Of a DNA stretch of 17,081 nucleotides, positions 1 through 6,208 are shown in pieces (position 1 is the first letter of the stretch; every line of letters starts with the position of its first letter). The position numbers and the translations under genes were made by a program. A model generated the notes under the pieces. That model was given only the letters and a program-made list of their open reading frames with translations, ran no database searches and was not told where the DNA came from. The DNA is from UBA3700 sp963592135 (GTDB lineage Bacteria > Bacillota > Clostridia > Christensenellales > UBA3700): assembly GCA_963592135.1 (NCBI GenBank), contig CAVAVP010000023.1, positions 1-17,081 on the forward strand, written 5' to 3'.

Positions 1-2
1 AT

Positions 3-74
3 GCTTTAGCAATGAAAGATATAATTGAAGGAAATAAATTTAATAAAGAAAGAATTTCTGTTGTATCAAAATAA
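3..74 (+). CDS. C-terminal end of an unidentified protein (partial, 5' end outside window)
   Basis: An open frame enters from the left edge and ends at TAA 72-74. It gives a 23-residue tail, charged and rich in Lys and Ile, ending in ISVVSK. It is too short to assign to a family. It lies on the same strand as the HxlR operon, and only 50 nt separate its stop from the regulator's start. It could be the previous gene of the same module, or an unrelated gene that simply ends here. No hairpin terminator is visible after it; the only symmetric element is the operator-like palindrome at 81-96. The reading frame itself is inferred only from being open. Confidence 0.4.
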   Translation, partial: ALAMKDIIEGNKFNKERISVVSK

Positions 75-80
75 GGTATC

Positions 81-96
81 CTATAGTATACTATAG
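81..96. promoter_or_regulatory. 16-bp perfect palindrome, candidate HxlR operator
   Basis: CTATAGTATACTATAG is identical to its reverse complement over all 16 bases. It lies 28 nt upstream of the HxlR gene start. It contains -10-like hexamers (TATAGT 82-87, TATACT 87-92), and a weak -35-like TTGTAT lies at 61-66, so a bound dimer would block the promoter. HxlR-family regulators such as QsrR and YodB bind short AT-rich inverted repeats with GTATA/TATAC-like half sites (from memory), which fits autoregulation. The exact promoter is uncertain because neither -10/-35 spacing is ideal (15 or 20 nt). Confidence 0.6.
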
Positions 97-124
97 TTAA
101 AAGAGAAACTATGGAGGAAAAACT

Positions 125-454
125 ATGATAAATTATGCATTATTACCTGCATGTCCAGTAGAAACATGTTTGTATTTTATTTCAGATAAGTGGAAAATAT
201 TAATTATTCGCGAATTAATGGGAGGCACTAAAAGATTTAATGAATTAAAGAGAACATTGGCCCCAATTACTCAAAAAATGTTAACTCAACAGCTTAGAGA
301 AATGGAATCAGATGGTTTAGTATATCGTAAAGTATATCCGGTTGTTCCTCCTAAAGTTGAATATTCTTTAACTGAATTAGGTGTTTCTTTACTTCCTGTT
401 ATTCAAGTGATGAAAAAATGGGGTGAAGATTTAAAAACACAAGGAAAGAAATAA
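125..454 (+). CDS. HxlR-family winged-helix transcriptional regulator
   Basis: This 109-residue protein has the compact HxlR/DUF24 layout. It opens with the family signature CPVET (Cys10), then DKWKILIIREL (about 21-31), the recognition-helix region LAPITQKMLTQQLREMESDGL and a wing ending in VEYSLTELG. Members such as YodB, HypR and QsrR are dimeric MarR-like repressors or activators that sense quinones, disulfide stress or aldehydes through the conserved N-terminal Cys. Cys10 is at that position here, and Cys15 is an extra thiol. The ATG at 125 has a good GGAGG ribosome binding site at 113-117. A perfect palindrome lies just upstream, and the flavoprotein gene starts 1 nt after the stop, so it probably controls the four-gene operon. 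The inducer is not deducible from sequence. Confidence 0.93.
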   Translation: MINYALLPACPVETCLYFISDKWKILIIRELMGGTKRFNELKRTLAPITQKMLTQQLREMESDGLVYRKVYPVVPPKVEYSLTELGVSLLPVIQVMKKWGEDLKTQGKK

Positions 455-455
455 C

Positions 456-857
456 ATGAATAATATTGTAGAAGAATTAAAAAAAGTAAAAGTATTTTAT
501 ATTGCAACAACTGGTTTAGATTCTAAACCTAAAGTAAGACCTTTCTCATCAATTGCTGAATTTGAAGATCATGCATATATTTGCACAGGTGTAGGTAAAG
601 AAGTGTATAGAGAATTAGAAGCTAATCCATATATTGAGGTATCTGGAATGTATGATATGGGATCTTGGATTAGAGTAAGTGCGAAAGTAATTAAGGATAA
701 TAGAATAGAAGTACAAGAAACTATTTTAAATGATCCTACTGGACCTTCTCAACTATATAAACCGGGAGATGGGAGATTAGTAACTTATTTGTTAGATGAA
801 ATACATGCTCTAAAATATAATTTTTATTCAGCTCCTAGTGAAATCAAGGAAAAATAA
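456..857 (+). CDS. pyridoxamine 5'-phosphate oxidase-fold (split-barrel flavin-binding) family protein
   Basis: This 133-residue protein resembles the small stand-alone PNPOx-like proteins. It starts with a helix, then FYIATTGLDSKPKVRPF (about 14-30), the strand pair IAEFEDHAYICTGVGKEVYRELEANPYIEVSG, and a second barrel half starting WIRVSAKVI. The RPF segment and the K-x-V-x-x-x-L helix followed by the NPxIEVSG strand are typical of FMN- or F420-binding split barrels, which reduce or merely bind flavins, nitro compounds or haem. True PdxH residues and length (about 200 aa) are absent, so pyridoxal phosphate synthesis is unlikely. It starts 1 nt after the regulator stop (AAGGA at 441-445) and ends 1 nt before the macrodomain gene. 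The context suggests a role in redox or electrophile stress. The exact substrate is unknown. Confidence 0.85.
   Translation: MNNIVEELKKVKVFYIATTGLDSKPKVRPFSSIAEFEDHAYICTGVGKEVYRELEANPYIEVSGMYDMGSWIRVSAKVIKDNRIEVQETILNDPTGPSQLYKPGDGRLVTYLLDEIHALKYNFYSAPSEIKEK
846..850 (+). promoter_or_regulatory. ribosome binding site deciding the macrodomain start (ATG 859)
   Basis: AAGGA lies 8 nt before the ATG at 859. An in-frame GTG at 838 would give seven extra residues (Lys/Arg-rich), overlap the preceding gene and leave this site inside the coding region. ATG 859 is therefore preferred. Confidence 0.7.
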
Positions 858-858
858 A

Positions 859-1611
859 ATGGATGAATTAAAATATTGTATATCTTATTTGGCAAAGATT
901 AATAATATTAATTCTTTAATTCTAAAAACTGATTTTACTACTTTTAGAGGCTTAATGAATATTACTATGCCTTATAATTTGAGTGATGAATATTATTCAA
1001 ATCAAGATATAGTACTTAAAAATGAACTAAAGAAAAAAAATATTTTTAATATAAAAAATTTAGAATATAAAAATCATTTGGCAATTTTTAGAGGTGACAT
1101 TACTACTTTGAAATGTGATGCAATTGTTAATGCTTGTAATAGTCAATTGTTAGGGTGTTTTGTGCCTAATCATGGTTGTATAGATAACGCGATTCATTCT
1201 TTCGCGGGATTACAAGTGAGAAGAGATTTACTTATGGTAATGAAAAAACAAGGACATGAAGAAAAAAATGGAAAATGTAAAGTAACTAAAGGTTATTCGT
1301 TGCCTTCAAAATATATTTTTCATACGGTCGGACCAATTGTAAAAAATAACTTGAATGATTCTAATATAAAAGATTTGACTTCATGTTATAAGTCTTGTTT
1401 AGATAAGGCTAATGAAATGAAATTAAATAATATTGTATTTTGCTGCATTTCAACCGGAATTTATGGCTTTCCTAAAGAAGAAGCAAGTAAGATTGCTATC
1501 AATGCCTGCAGGGAATATTTGCTTAATAATAAGGATACAACAATTGATAAAATTGTATTTAATGTATTTGGGTTAGAAGATTATGAATATTACAAAAGAA
1601 ATATTGATTAA
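859..1611 (+). CDS. zinc-containing macrodomain protein (protein-ADP-ribosyl hydrolase, Zn-Macro class)
   Basis: This 250-residue protein has an N-terminal helical extension of about 70 residues followed by a macrodomain: IFRGDIT (76-82, Asp80 for adenine binding), IVNACNS (89-95), and the phosphate loop STGIYGFP. The stretch GCFVPNHGCIDNAIH (99-113) is the diagnostic Zn-Macro insertion; Cys100, His105 and Cys107 are the expected zinc ligands. From family knowledge, such proteins remove mono-ADP-ribose from targets modified by SirTM sirtuins, with the metal in the active site, unlike MacroD types. The gene overlaps the sirtuin gene by 29 nt, so the two are probably co-translated. The usual partners GcvH-L and LplA2 are not seen nearby. 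The domain assignment is firm; the target protein is unknown. Confidence 0.95.
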   Translation: MDELKYCISYLAKINNINSLILKTDFTTFRGLMNITMPYNLSDEYYSNQDIVLKNELKKKNIFNIKNLEYKNHLAIFRGDITTLKCDAIVNACNSQLLGCFVPNHGCIDNAIHSFAGLQVRRDLLMVMKKQGHEEKNGKCKVTKGYSLPSKYIFHTVGPIVKNNLNDSNIKDLTSCYKSCLDKANEMKLNNIVFCCISTGIYGFPKEEASKIAINACREYLLNNKDTTIDKIVFNVFGLEDYEYYKRNID

Positions 1612-2401
1612 ATTAATAAACGAATCGGATGCTATTTGTGTCGGAGCGGGAGCGGGTCTTTCTTCTGCTGCAGGATTCGAGTATGGTGGGGAAAATTTTT
1701 TAGAAAATTTTTCTTATATGCACGATTTATATGGATACAATGATATGTATTCAGCGGGTTTTCATAGATTTGATACTTTAGAAAATATGTGGGGGTACTG
1801 GAGTAAATATATATATTTAAATCGTTATAAAGAAGGAGCGAAACCATTATATAAAAGGTTATTAGAATTAGTTAAAAATAAAGACTATTTTGTTATTACA
1901 ACTAATGTCGACCATCAATTTAATCTTGCTGGGTTTGAAAAAAATAAAATTTATTATATGCAAGGAGATTATGGATTGTTTCAATGTAGTAAACCTTGTC
2001 ATAATGAGACATATGATAATAAAGAAATAGTATTAAAAATGGTCGATAACATTAAAGATCATAAAATACCTTCTTCTTTAATACCATATTGTCCTAAATG
2101 TGGAAAACCAATGACGACAAATTTAAGATGCGATGATAGATTTGTCCAAGATGATGGATGGTATAAAGCTAAAGAAAATTTCGATTGTTTTATTAAAAAA
2201 AACAAAAATAAAAAAATTCTATATTTAGAACTAGGAGTAGGGTATTCAACTCCTATCTGGATTAAATATCCCTTTATGCAAAATACATATCATAATGCAA
2301 AAGCAGTTTATGTATGTATTGATAAGGGTTATATTTTGGTTCCGGATGAGATAAAAAAGCAATCTTATACGTATAACGGTGATATAAATGATATTATTTA
2401 G
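1583..2401 (+). CDS. class M sirtuin (SirTM), protein ADP-ribosyltransferase-type
   Basis: This 272-residue protein is a full-length SirTM-like sirtuin. It has the Rossmann NAD loop GAGAGLSSAAGFEY (21-34), TTNVDHQF (106-113) and the catalytic-loop segment QGDYGLFQC (127-135), where Gln127 replaces the deacetylase His. A zinc module follows, formed by C135-x3-C139 and C170-x2-C173. As I recall the Streptococcus pyogenes SirTM paper, Asn118, Gln137 and Arg192 were functionally important. Asn108, Gln127 and Arg182 here match them with a constant offset of 10. The protein should therefore transfer ADP-ribose from NAD+ to a protein rather than deacylate. ATG 1583 lies inside the macrodomain gene (29-nt overlap), and its stop overlaps the convergent fumarase gene by 8 nt. 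No terminator follows. Confidence 0.94.
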   Translation: MNITKEILIKLINESDAICVGAGAGLSSAAGFEYGGENFLENFSYMHDLYGYNDMYSAGFHRFDTLENMWGYWSKYIYLNRYKEGAKPLYKRLLELVKNKDYFVITTNVDHQFNLAGFEKNKIYYMQGDYGLFQCSKPCHNETYDNKEIVLKMVDNIKDHKIPSSLIPYCPKCGKPMTTNLRCDDRFVQDDGWYKAKENFDCFIKKNKNKKILYLELGVGYSTPIWIKYPFMQNTYHNAKAVYVCIDKGYILVPDEIKKQSYTYNGDINDII

Positions 2402-2936
2402 GCTCTTTAACGTCTCTATAAATACAATTACCTAAAGTATCTATTGCTACAACAACAGGGAAGTTTTCGACTTCTATTCTTCTTATTGCTTCTGGTCCTA
2501 GATCTTCAAAAGTTAGAACTTTTGCTGACTTTATAGAATTTTGATAAACAGCACCAGCACCGCCTATAGCTGCAAAATAAACACAGCCGTTTCTCTTAAA
2601 AGCTTCAATACACTCGGTAGATCTTTTTCCTTTGCCAATTTGACCTACAAGTCCTTTATCTAGCATAAATGGAGTATATTTATCCATTCTACAGGAAGTG
2701 GTAGGTCCGGCTGATCCTATAACTTCTCCTTCTTTTGCAGGACATGGACCCATAAAATATATAGTTTCTCCTTTAAAATTAAAAGCCTGATTGTTAGCTT
2801 TTATGCTTTCAAACAATCTTTTATGCCCAGCGTCTCTAAAGACAAGCATAGGACCATTTAGTAAAACTAAATCTCCTACTTTCAACCTCTTTAATTCTTC
2901 CTTTCTTAAAGGTAGAGATAAATTAATTGTTTCCAC
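2394..2936 (-). CDS. class I (Fe-S) fumarate hydratase, beta subunit
   Basis: This 180-residue protein corresponds to the C-terminal half of class I fumarases. RDAGHKRL (34-41), FMGPCPAKEGEVIGSAGPTT (61-80), SCRMDKYTP and IGKGKRS (100-106) are the swivelling-domain substrate-binding signatures. It pairs with the alpha subunit to interconvert fumarate and L-malate in the cytosol. Related two-subunit enzymes use tartrate or 2-methylmalate, and sequence alone does not fully exclude these. The start is GTG at 2936, chosen because AGGAGG at 2945-2950 lies exactly 8 nt upstream and the protein then begins ETINLSLPLRKEEL, as the family does. It overlaps the alpha gene by 14 nt, indicating translational coupling. 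Its stop lies within the sirtuin stop region on the opposite strand. Confidence 0.93.
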   Translation of the reverse strand: METINLSLPLRKEELKRLKVGDLVLLNGPMLVFRDAGHKRLFESIKANNQAFNFKGETIYFMGPCPAKEGEVIGSAGPTTSCRMDKYTPFMLDKGLVGQIGKGKRSTECIEAFKRNGCVYFAAIGGAGAVYQNSIKSAKVLTFEDLGPEAIRRIEVENFPVVVAIDTLGNCIYRDVKEPK

Positions 2937-3780
2937 AGTCTTTTCCTCCTATTTCAAATTCAATGGCTCTTGAGCAATGACATAAAATATTTATAGATAC
3001 AGGAAGTGAGGAAATATGTGTTGGGTATTTTTCGATAAATAATCCCAGTGCTGTCGTTTTCCCGCCAAAGCCTTGCGCTCCGATTCCTAAGTTGTTGATT
3101 TTATATAATAATTCTTTTTCTATTTTGTCTAACTCTTCATCGTCGTTTTTTGAACCAATCTTTCTAAATAAGGCATGCTTACTCATAAGTGTACATTTTT
3201 CCAGCGTGCCTCCAAGTCCAACACCAACAATAACTGGTGGACATGGATTAGAAGCTGCTTCTTTTACTGTTTCAACAATAAGTCTTTTTGCTTCATCTAA
3301 TCCTTGGGCAGGGTTAAGCATATAAACTTTTGACATATTTTCACTACCAAATCCTTTAAGCATTAATTGAACTTTTACCTTATCACCTTTAACAAAACTT
3401 GTGTGGACAATTGCTGGAGTGTTAGTTTTTGTATTTATTCTTGTAACGGGGTCAAGTACAGACTTTCTTAAGTATGTATAGGCTTTTTCTACCTCATCAT
3501 CTATTGCCTCTTGAAGTAGTTTTCCCTCTAGTATAATCTCATTTCCTATTTCTAAAAAGACTACAACCATTCCTGTATCTTGGCAAACAGGACGATGTTC
3601 ATTTTTTGCTAAATCAAAATTGTTTTTCATAACATTTAAGGCAAATTTTGATGTTTTATTATCTTCTATATCAAGTGCATGAGAAAGTGCGCTGTAACAA
3701 CTTTCTTCTACCTCACAAGAAATTTTGTCTATGACTTCGCTAATTTTCTTAGCTATATATTCTGTAGAAATTGTAACCAT
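2923..3780 (-). CDS. class I (Fe-S) fumarate hydratase, alpha subunit
   Basis: This 285-residue protein matches the N-terminal half of class I fumarases and the TtdA-like alpha subunits. It has HRPVCQDTGMVVVF (62-75), with cluster ligand Cys66 and neighbouring Asp68, NPCPPVIVGVGLGG (178-191), and LCHCSRAIEFEIGG near the C-terminus. Cys66, Cys180 and Cys267 or Cys269 are the likely three ligands of a [4Fe-4S] cluster, judged from spacing in E. coli FumA. The enzyme is oxygen-sensitive and belongs to reductive or oxidative C4 metabolism in anaerobes. The ATG at 3780 has GAGG at 3787-3790, 6 nt upstream. An in-frame TTG at 3792 would place that site inside the gene, so I rejected it. The gene is divergent from walJ across a short intergenic region with a palindrome. 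Confidence 0.95.
   Translation of the reverse strand: MVTISTEYIAKKISEVIDKISCEVEESCYSALSHALDIEDNKTSKFALNVMKNNFDLAKNEHRPVCQDTGMVVVFLEIGNEIILEGKLLQEAIDDEVEKAYTYLRKSVLDPVTRINTKTNTPAIVHTSFVKGDKVKVQLMLKGFGSENMSKVYMLNPAQGLDEAKRLIVETVKEAASNPCPPVIVGVGLGGTLEKCTLMSKHALFRKIGSKNDDEELDKIEKELLYKINNLGIGAQGFGGKTTALGLFIEKYPTHISSLPVSINILCHCSRAIEFEIGGKDCGNN
2945..2950 (-). promoter_or_regulatory. ribosome binding site for GTG start of fumarase beta subunit
   Basis: On the minus strand this reads AGGAGG, 8 nt before GTG 2936. It lies inside the last codons of the alpha subunit (encoding Ile-Gly-Gly) and is the main support for the non-ATG start. Confidence 0.8.
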
Positions 3781-3797
3781 TTGCCACCTCAATGCTT

Positions 3798-3826
3798 ATT
3801 TTATCAAAGTTTTATTGTCTCAACAA
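3798..3826 (-). promoter_or_regulatory. candidate promoter for the fumarase operon
   Basis: Reading the minus strand, TTGTTG (3826-3821), a 17-nt spacer and TAAAAT (3803-3798) lie just upstream of the GAGGTGG ribosome binding site. The -35 is poor (3 of 6) and the -10 good (5 of 6), which suggests a weak or activator-dependent promoter. Confidence 0.4.
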
Positions 3827-3830
3827 TAAA
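3811..3830. promoter_or_regulatory. 20-bp inverted repeat between divergent fumarase and walJ promoters, candidate operator
   Basis: TTTATTGT and ACAATAAA form perfect 8-bp arms around the 4-nt centre CTCA. The repeat covers both predicted -35 elements of the divergent promoters. Its half-sites point the opposite way to a Rex box (TTGT at the outer ends), and I do not recognise the regulator. Confidence 0.5.
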
Positions 3831-3844
3831 TATTATGTTAAAAT
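3815..3844 (+). promoter_or_regulatory. candidate promoter for the walJ-mfd operon
   Basis: TTGTCT (3815-3820), an 18-nt spacer and TAAAAT (3839-3844) form a plausible sigma-A promoter. Transcription would begin around 3850-3853, at or next to the preferred walJ start ATG 3853, giving an essentially leaderless message. This agrees with the lack of a ribosome binding site there. Confidence 0.45.
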
Positions 3845-3852
3845 ACTTTTCG

Positions 3853-4638
3853 ATGATTTTTTGTAATCTAGCCAGTGGTAGTAAAGGAAATTGTTCCTAT
3901 ATAGAATCTAAAGGTACATCTATCTTTGTAGATGTAGGAATTTCGTGCAAAGCAGTAGAAACTGCAGCAAAAGATATAGGGATAGATTTAAATAGAGTCT
4001 CTGCAATTATCATTACCCATGAGCATATTGATCATGTTAGAGGAATTCAAACATTATCCGAAAAATATAATATTCCAGTTTATATTCATCCAAAAAGTTA
4101 TCTTATGTATGTTCATAAGAAAATTGGACAAATTAAAAATCTAAAACTTTTTACATTTGATAAAGAATTTAATATAGATAATCTATCTATAAAACCATTT
4201 AGGCTAAGTCATGATGCAGAATATACTCAAGGATTTTCAGTATTCGATGGAAAAAAAAGAGTTGTTTTTGCTACCGATCTTGGATATGTAACAGAAAATG
4301 TATTTAAGACTATGAGTGAAGCAGATTATGTTTATATAGAATCTAATCATGATTTAGATATGTTGATACATGGTGAATACCCACCTTACCTTATAAGTAG
4401 AATAAAAGGGAAAAATGGACATTTGTCTAATGTGGATAGTGCAGAAACTATATCCAAACTTTTCTTAGAGTATAATGTTCATCGTTTTATGCTTGCACAT
4501 TTAAGTGAAAAAAATAATACCGAAGAAAAAGCAATGGAAACGCTTTATGAAACATTTTTAAAATATGGAATAGATAAAAATAAATTAGAAATAGATATTG
4601 CTACTCAAAATAAAATTTCAAGGATTATTGAAGTATGA
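3853..4638 (+). CDS. walJ: YycJ/WalJ-type metallo-beta-lactamase-fold nuclease
   Basis: This 261-residue protein opens with IFCNLASGSKGNC, the canonical N-terminus of the YycJ/WalJ family. The metal-binding HEHIDH motif follows at 56-61 (THEHIDHVRG), with later SHDAEYTQGF and FATDLGYV contributing His and Asp ligands. B. subtilis YycJ is a cytoplasmic double-strand DNA 5'-exonuclease, linked to the walRK locus and to DNA mismatch repair. Here it is separated from any two-component system and heads a nucleic-acid maintenance operon. I chose ATG 3853 because it gives the family N-terminus; ATG 3835 would add MLKYFS, and neither has a clear ribosome binding site. Its stop overlaps the next start by 4 nt (ATGA at 4635-4638). 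Confidence 0.9.
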   Translation: MIFCNLASGSKGNCSYIESKGTSIFVDVGISCKAVETAAKDIGIDLNRVSAIIITHEHIDHVRGIQTLSEKYNIPVYIHPKSYLMYVHKKIGQIKNLKLFTFDKEFNIDNLSIKPFRLSHDAEYTQGFSVFDGKKRVVFATDLGYVTENVFKTMSEADYVYIESNHDLDMLIHGEYPPYLISRIKGKNGHLSNVDSAETISKLFLEYNVHRFMLAHLSEKNNTEEKAMETLYETFLKYGIDKNKLEIDIATQNKISRIIEV

Positions 4639-5741
4639 AAAGACAAAGAATATTTGGTGCAAATAGATTAAATGCAAACTTAACCATAAAAGATGGAGCT
4701 GGAAACTTCATAGTTTGCTATTTATTACAAATAATTCTTCAGTTTTTGTTAACCTTGGTTTTAATAGCTACAGATGTTTCTGAAACTTTCCAAACTACAG
4801 TGGCTTATACGTGCTTATTATGTTCTATTAATGAAATGTCTATTATATCAGCCCCTACTTTATATTCTAAAGTTTTAGGTCAAAATTATTTTAAAGGAAT
4901 GGGATTTAATAAAAAGATAAGCGTAGTTCAAGTATCGCTTCTTATTGTAATTGCCATATTAATGGTTTGTGCTTTTGCACCAATTGCAAATTATTTTGTT
5001 AATTTCATTTACTGGACTGGATTTAATGCAAGTAAAATAAGCACTCTTACTGTAAAAACAGTTCCGGAACTTATTGCAAGTATTGTTTTTGTGGCATTAG
5101 TTCCAGCAGTTTGTGAAGAAATAACATATAGGGGAATGATAGGAAGATCATTTACTTCAAAAAATATGATATTTGCTATATTTATGTCAGCATTTTTATT
5201 TGCAATAATGCATGGCTCTCCGGTGCAACTTGTATATCAATTTGCACTAGGTGCTGTAGTTTGTTTAATTTTCTTTACGACTCATTCAATATATACAGCA
5301 ATGATAGTTCATTTTGTTAGCAATACAGTAGCACTTGTTGGGGGTTATATAAGTTATGTAAACAATATAACTACGGTTAACAACTTTGTTTATATTGGAA
5401 TGATGATATTTGGTTTAATAACTCTTCCTATAGTTTTATATTTCTTTATTAAAATTTCAAATAAAGACAAATGGATAGATGTTAAAAATGCAACATCAAT
5501 TAATGAAAAGTTGAAACTTATGTTTGAAACTAAGCAAGATAAACAAGAGCGAGAAGAAATAGAAAAACAAGTAGAGAGAAATTTATCTGAACTAGAAACG
5601 GATGAAGCAAAAGAAGTATATCTTGAGCATGTCAAAACATCAAAAATAAAAAATACATCGACAGATAGAAAAGCATTAATTTTAGCTATTGGTTTTGGAA
5701 TGTTTGTTTGGATAATTAATACAATTCTTTGTTATTTATGA
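4635..5741 (+). CDS. CPBP family intramembrane glutamic protease homologue
   Basis: This 368-residue polytopic protein has about eight hydrophobic segments in two groups (residues about 25-115, then 145-285), plus a final one at about 348-368. The CPBP/Abi signature is intact: motif 1 EEITYRG (Glu161, Glu162, Arg166), motif 2 FAIMH (Phe189, His193) and motif 3 HFVSN (His226, Asn230). These residues form the Rce1-type active site. Family members cleave prenylated or peptide substrates or protect against self-bacteriocins; the role here is unknown. An additional cytosolic charged helix rich in Lys/Glu (about 293-340, ETKQDKQEREEIEKQ) precedes the last membrane segment and is not part of the core fold. 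It is coupled to walJ by an ATGA overlap and to rlmH by another. Confidence 0.9.
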   Translation: MKRQRIFGANRLNANLTIKDGAGNFIVCYLLQIILQFLLTLVLIATDVSETFQTTVAYTCLLCSINEMSIISAPTLYSKVLGQNYFKGMGFNKKISVVQVSLLIVIAILMVCAFAPIANYFVNFIYWTGFNASKISTLTVKTVPELIASIVFVALVPAVCEEITYRGMIGRSFTSKNMIFAIFMSAFLFAIMHGSPVQLVYQFALGAVVCLIFFTTHSIYTAMIVHFVSNTVALVGGYISYVNNITTVNNFVYIGMMIFGLITLPIVLYFFIKISNKDKWIDVKNATSINEKLKLMFETKQDKQEREEIEKQVERNLSELETDEAKEVYLEHVKTSKIKNTSTDRKALILAIGFGMFVWIINTILCYL

Positions 5742-6208
5742 TAAATATAAAAATCGTTTGTGTGGGAAAATTAAAAGAACAATTTTATAAAGATGCTATT
5801 TCCGAGTATGCGAAGCGTCTTTCTAGATTTTGTAAGTTTGAAATTGTAGAAGTTAATGAAGAACTTATAGATCCAAGTTTAAAGAACTTAGATATGGTAA
5901 AACAAAAAGAAGGGGAAAGAATTCTTTCAAAATGTGAGGGATATAAAATAGCTCTTGCAATTAATGGGAATAATATCTCATCTGAAGATCATGCAAAGAA
6001 AATAAAGGAATTAGCGGTCTCTGGTTCTTCTCACATAACTTATATAATTGGTGGCTCATATGGCCTATCTGATGAAGTTTTAAAAAATGTAGATTATAAG
6101 TTAAGCTTTGGTAAACTCACATTTCCTCATCAGTTAATGAGAGTCGTTTTAACGGAACAAATCTATAGAGCATTTACTATAATTGAAGGAAGTAGTTATC
6201 ATAAATGA
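5738..6208 (+). CDS. rlmH: 23S rRNA (pseudouridine1915-N3)-methyltransferase RlmH
   Basis: This 156-residue SPOUT-fold enzyme matches the standard RlmH length. It starts INIKIVCVGKLKEQF and contains the SAM-binding knot YIIGGSYGLSDEV and the nearly invariant tail SFGKLTFPHQLMRVVLTEQI, ending SSYHK. It methylates pseudouridine 1915 in helix 69 of 23S rRNA on assembled 70S ribosomes. ATG 5738 gives an ATGA overlap with the preceding stop. A TTG three codons earlier is in frame but would add MLF and has no support. No ribosome binding site is visible, so translation probably depends on coupling to the membrane protease gene. It ends in another ATGA overlap with tadA. Confidence 0.97.
   Translation: MINIKIVCVGKLKEQFYKDAISEYAKRLSRFCKFEIVEVNEELIDPSLKNLDMVKQKEGERILSKCEGYKIALAINGNNISSEDHAKKIKELAVSGSSHITYIIGGSYGLSDEVLKNVDYKLSFGKLTFPHQLMRVVLTEQIYRAFTIIEGSSYHK

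Noticed and set aside
838..858. GTG at 838 as the macrodomain start
   Set aside because: It overlaps the previous gene and would place the AAGGA site inside the coding region; ATG 859 follows that site at the right distance.
1632..1847. Minus-strand open frame inside the sirtuin gene
   Set aside because: It is antisense to a well-conserved gene, has no ribosome binding site, and its composition is that of a complementary frame.
3092..3325. Plus-strand open frame inside fumarase alpha
   Set aside because: Ser/Phe/Pro-rich antisense shadow of a conserved enzyme, with no ribosome binding site.
3781..3792. TTG at 3792 as the fumarase alpha start
   Set aside because: The GAGGTGG ribosome binding site would be inside the coding sequence; ATG 3780 fits both the site and the family N-terminus.
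3811..3830. Rex (NADH-responsive) box between fumarase and walJ
   Set aside because: Rex sites have TTGT at the outer ends pointing inward (TTGTTAA...TTAACAA); here TTGT/ACAA lie at the centre.
3679..3852. Longer walJ protein starting upstream of 3853
   Set aside because: The extension reads through the antisense of fumarase alpha and the promoter region; family proteins start at the M-x-F-x-x-L-A-S-G-S segment.
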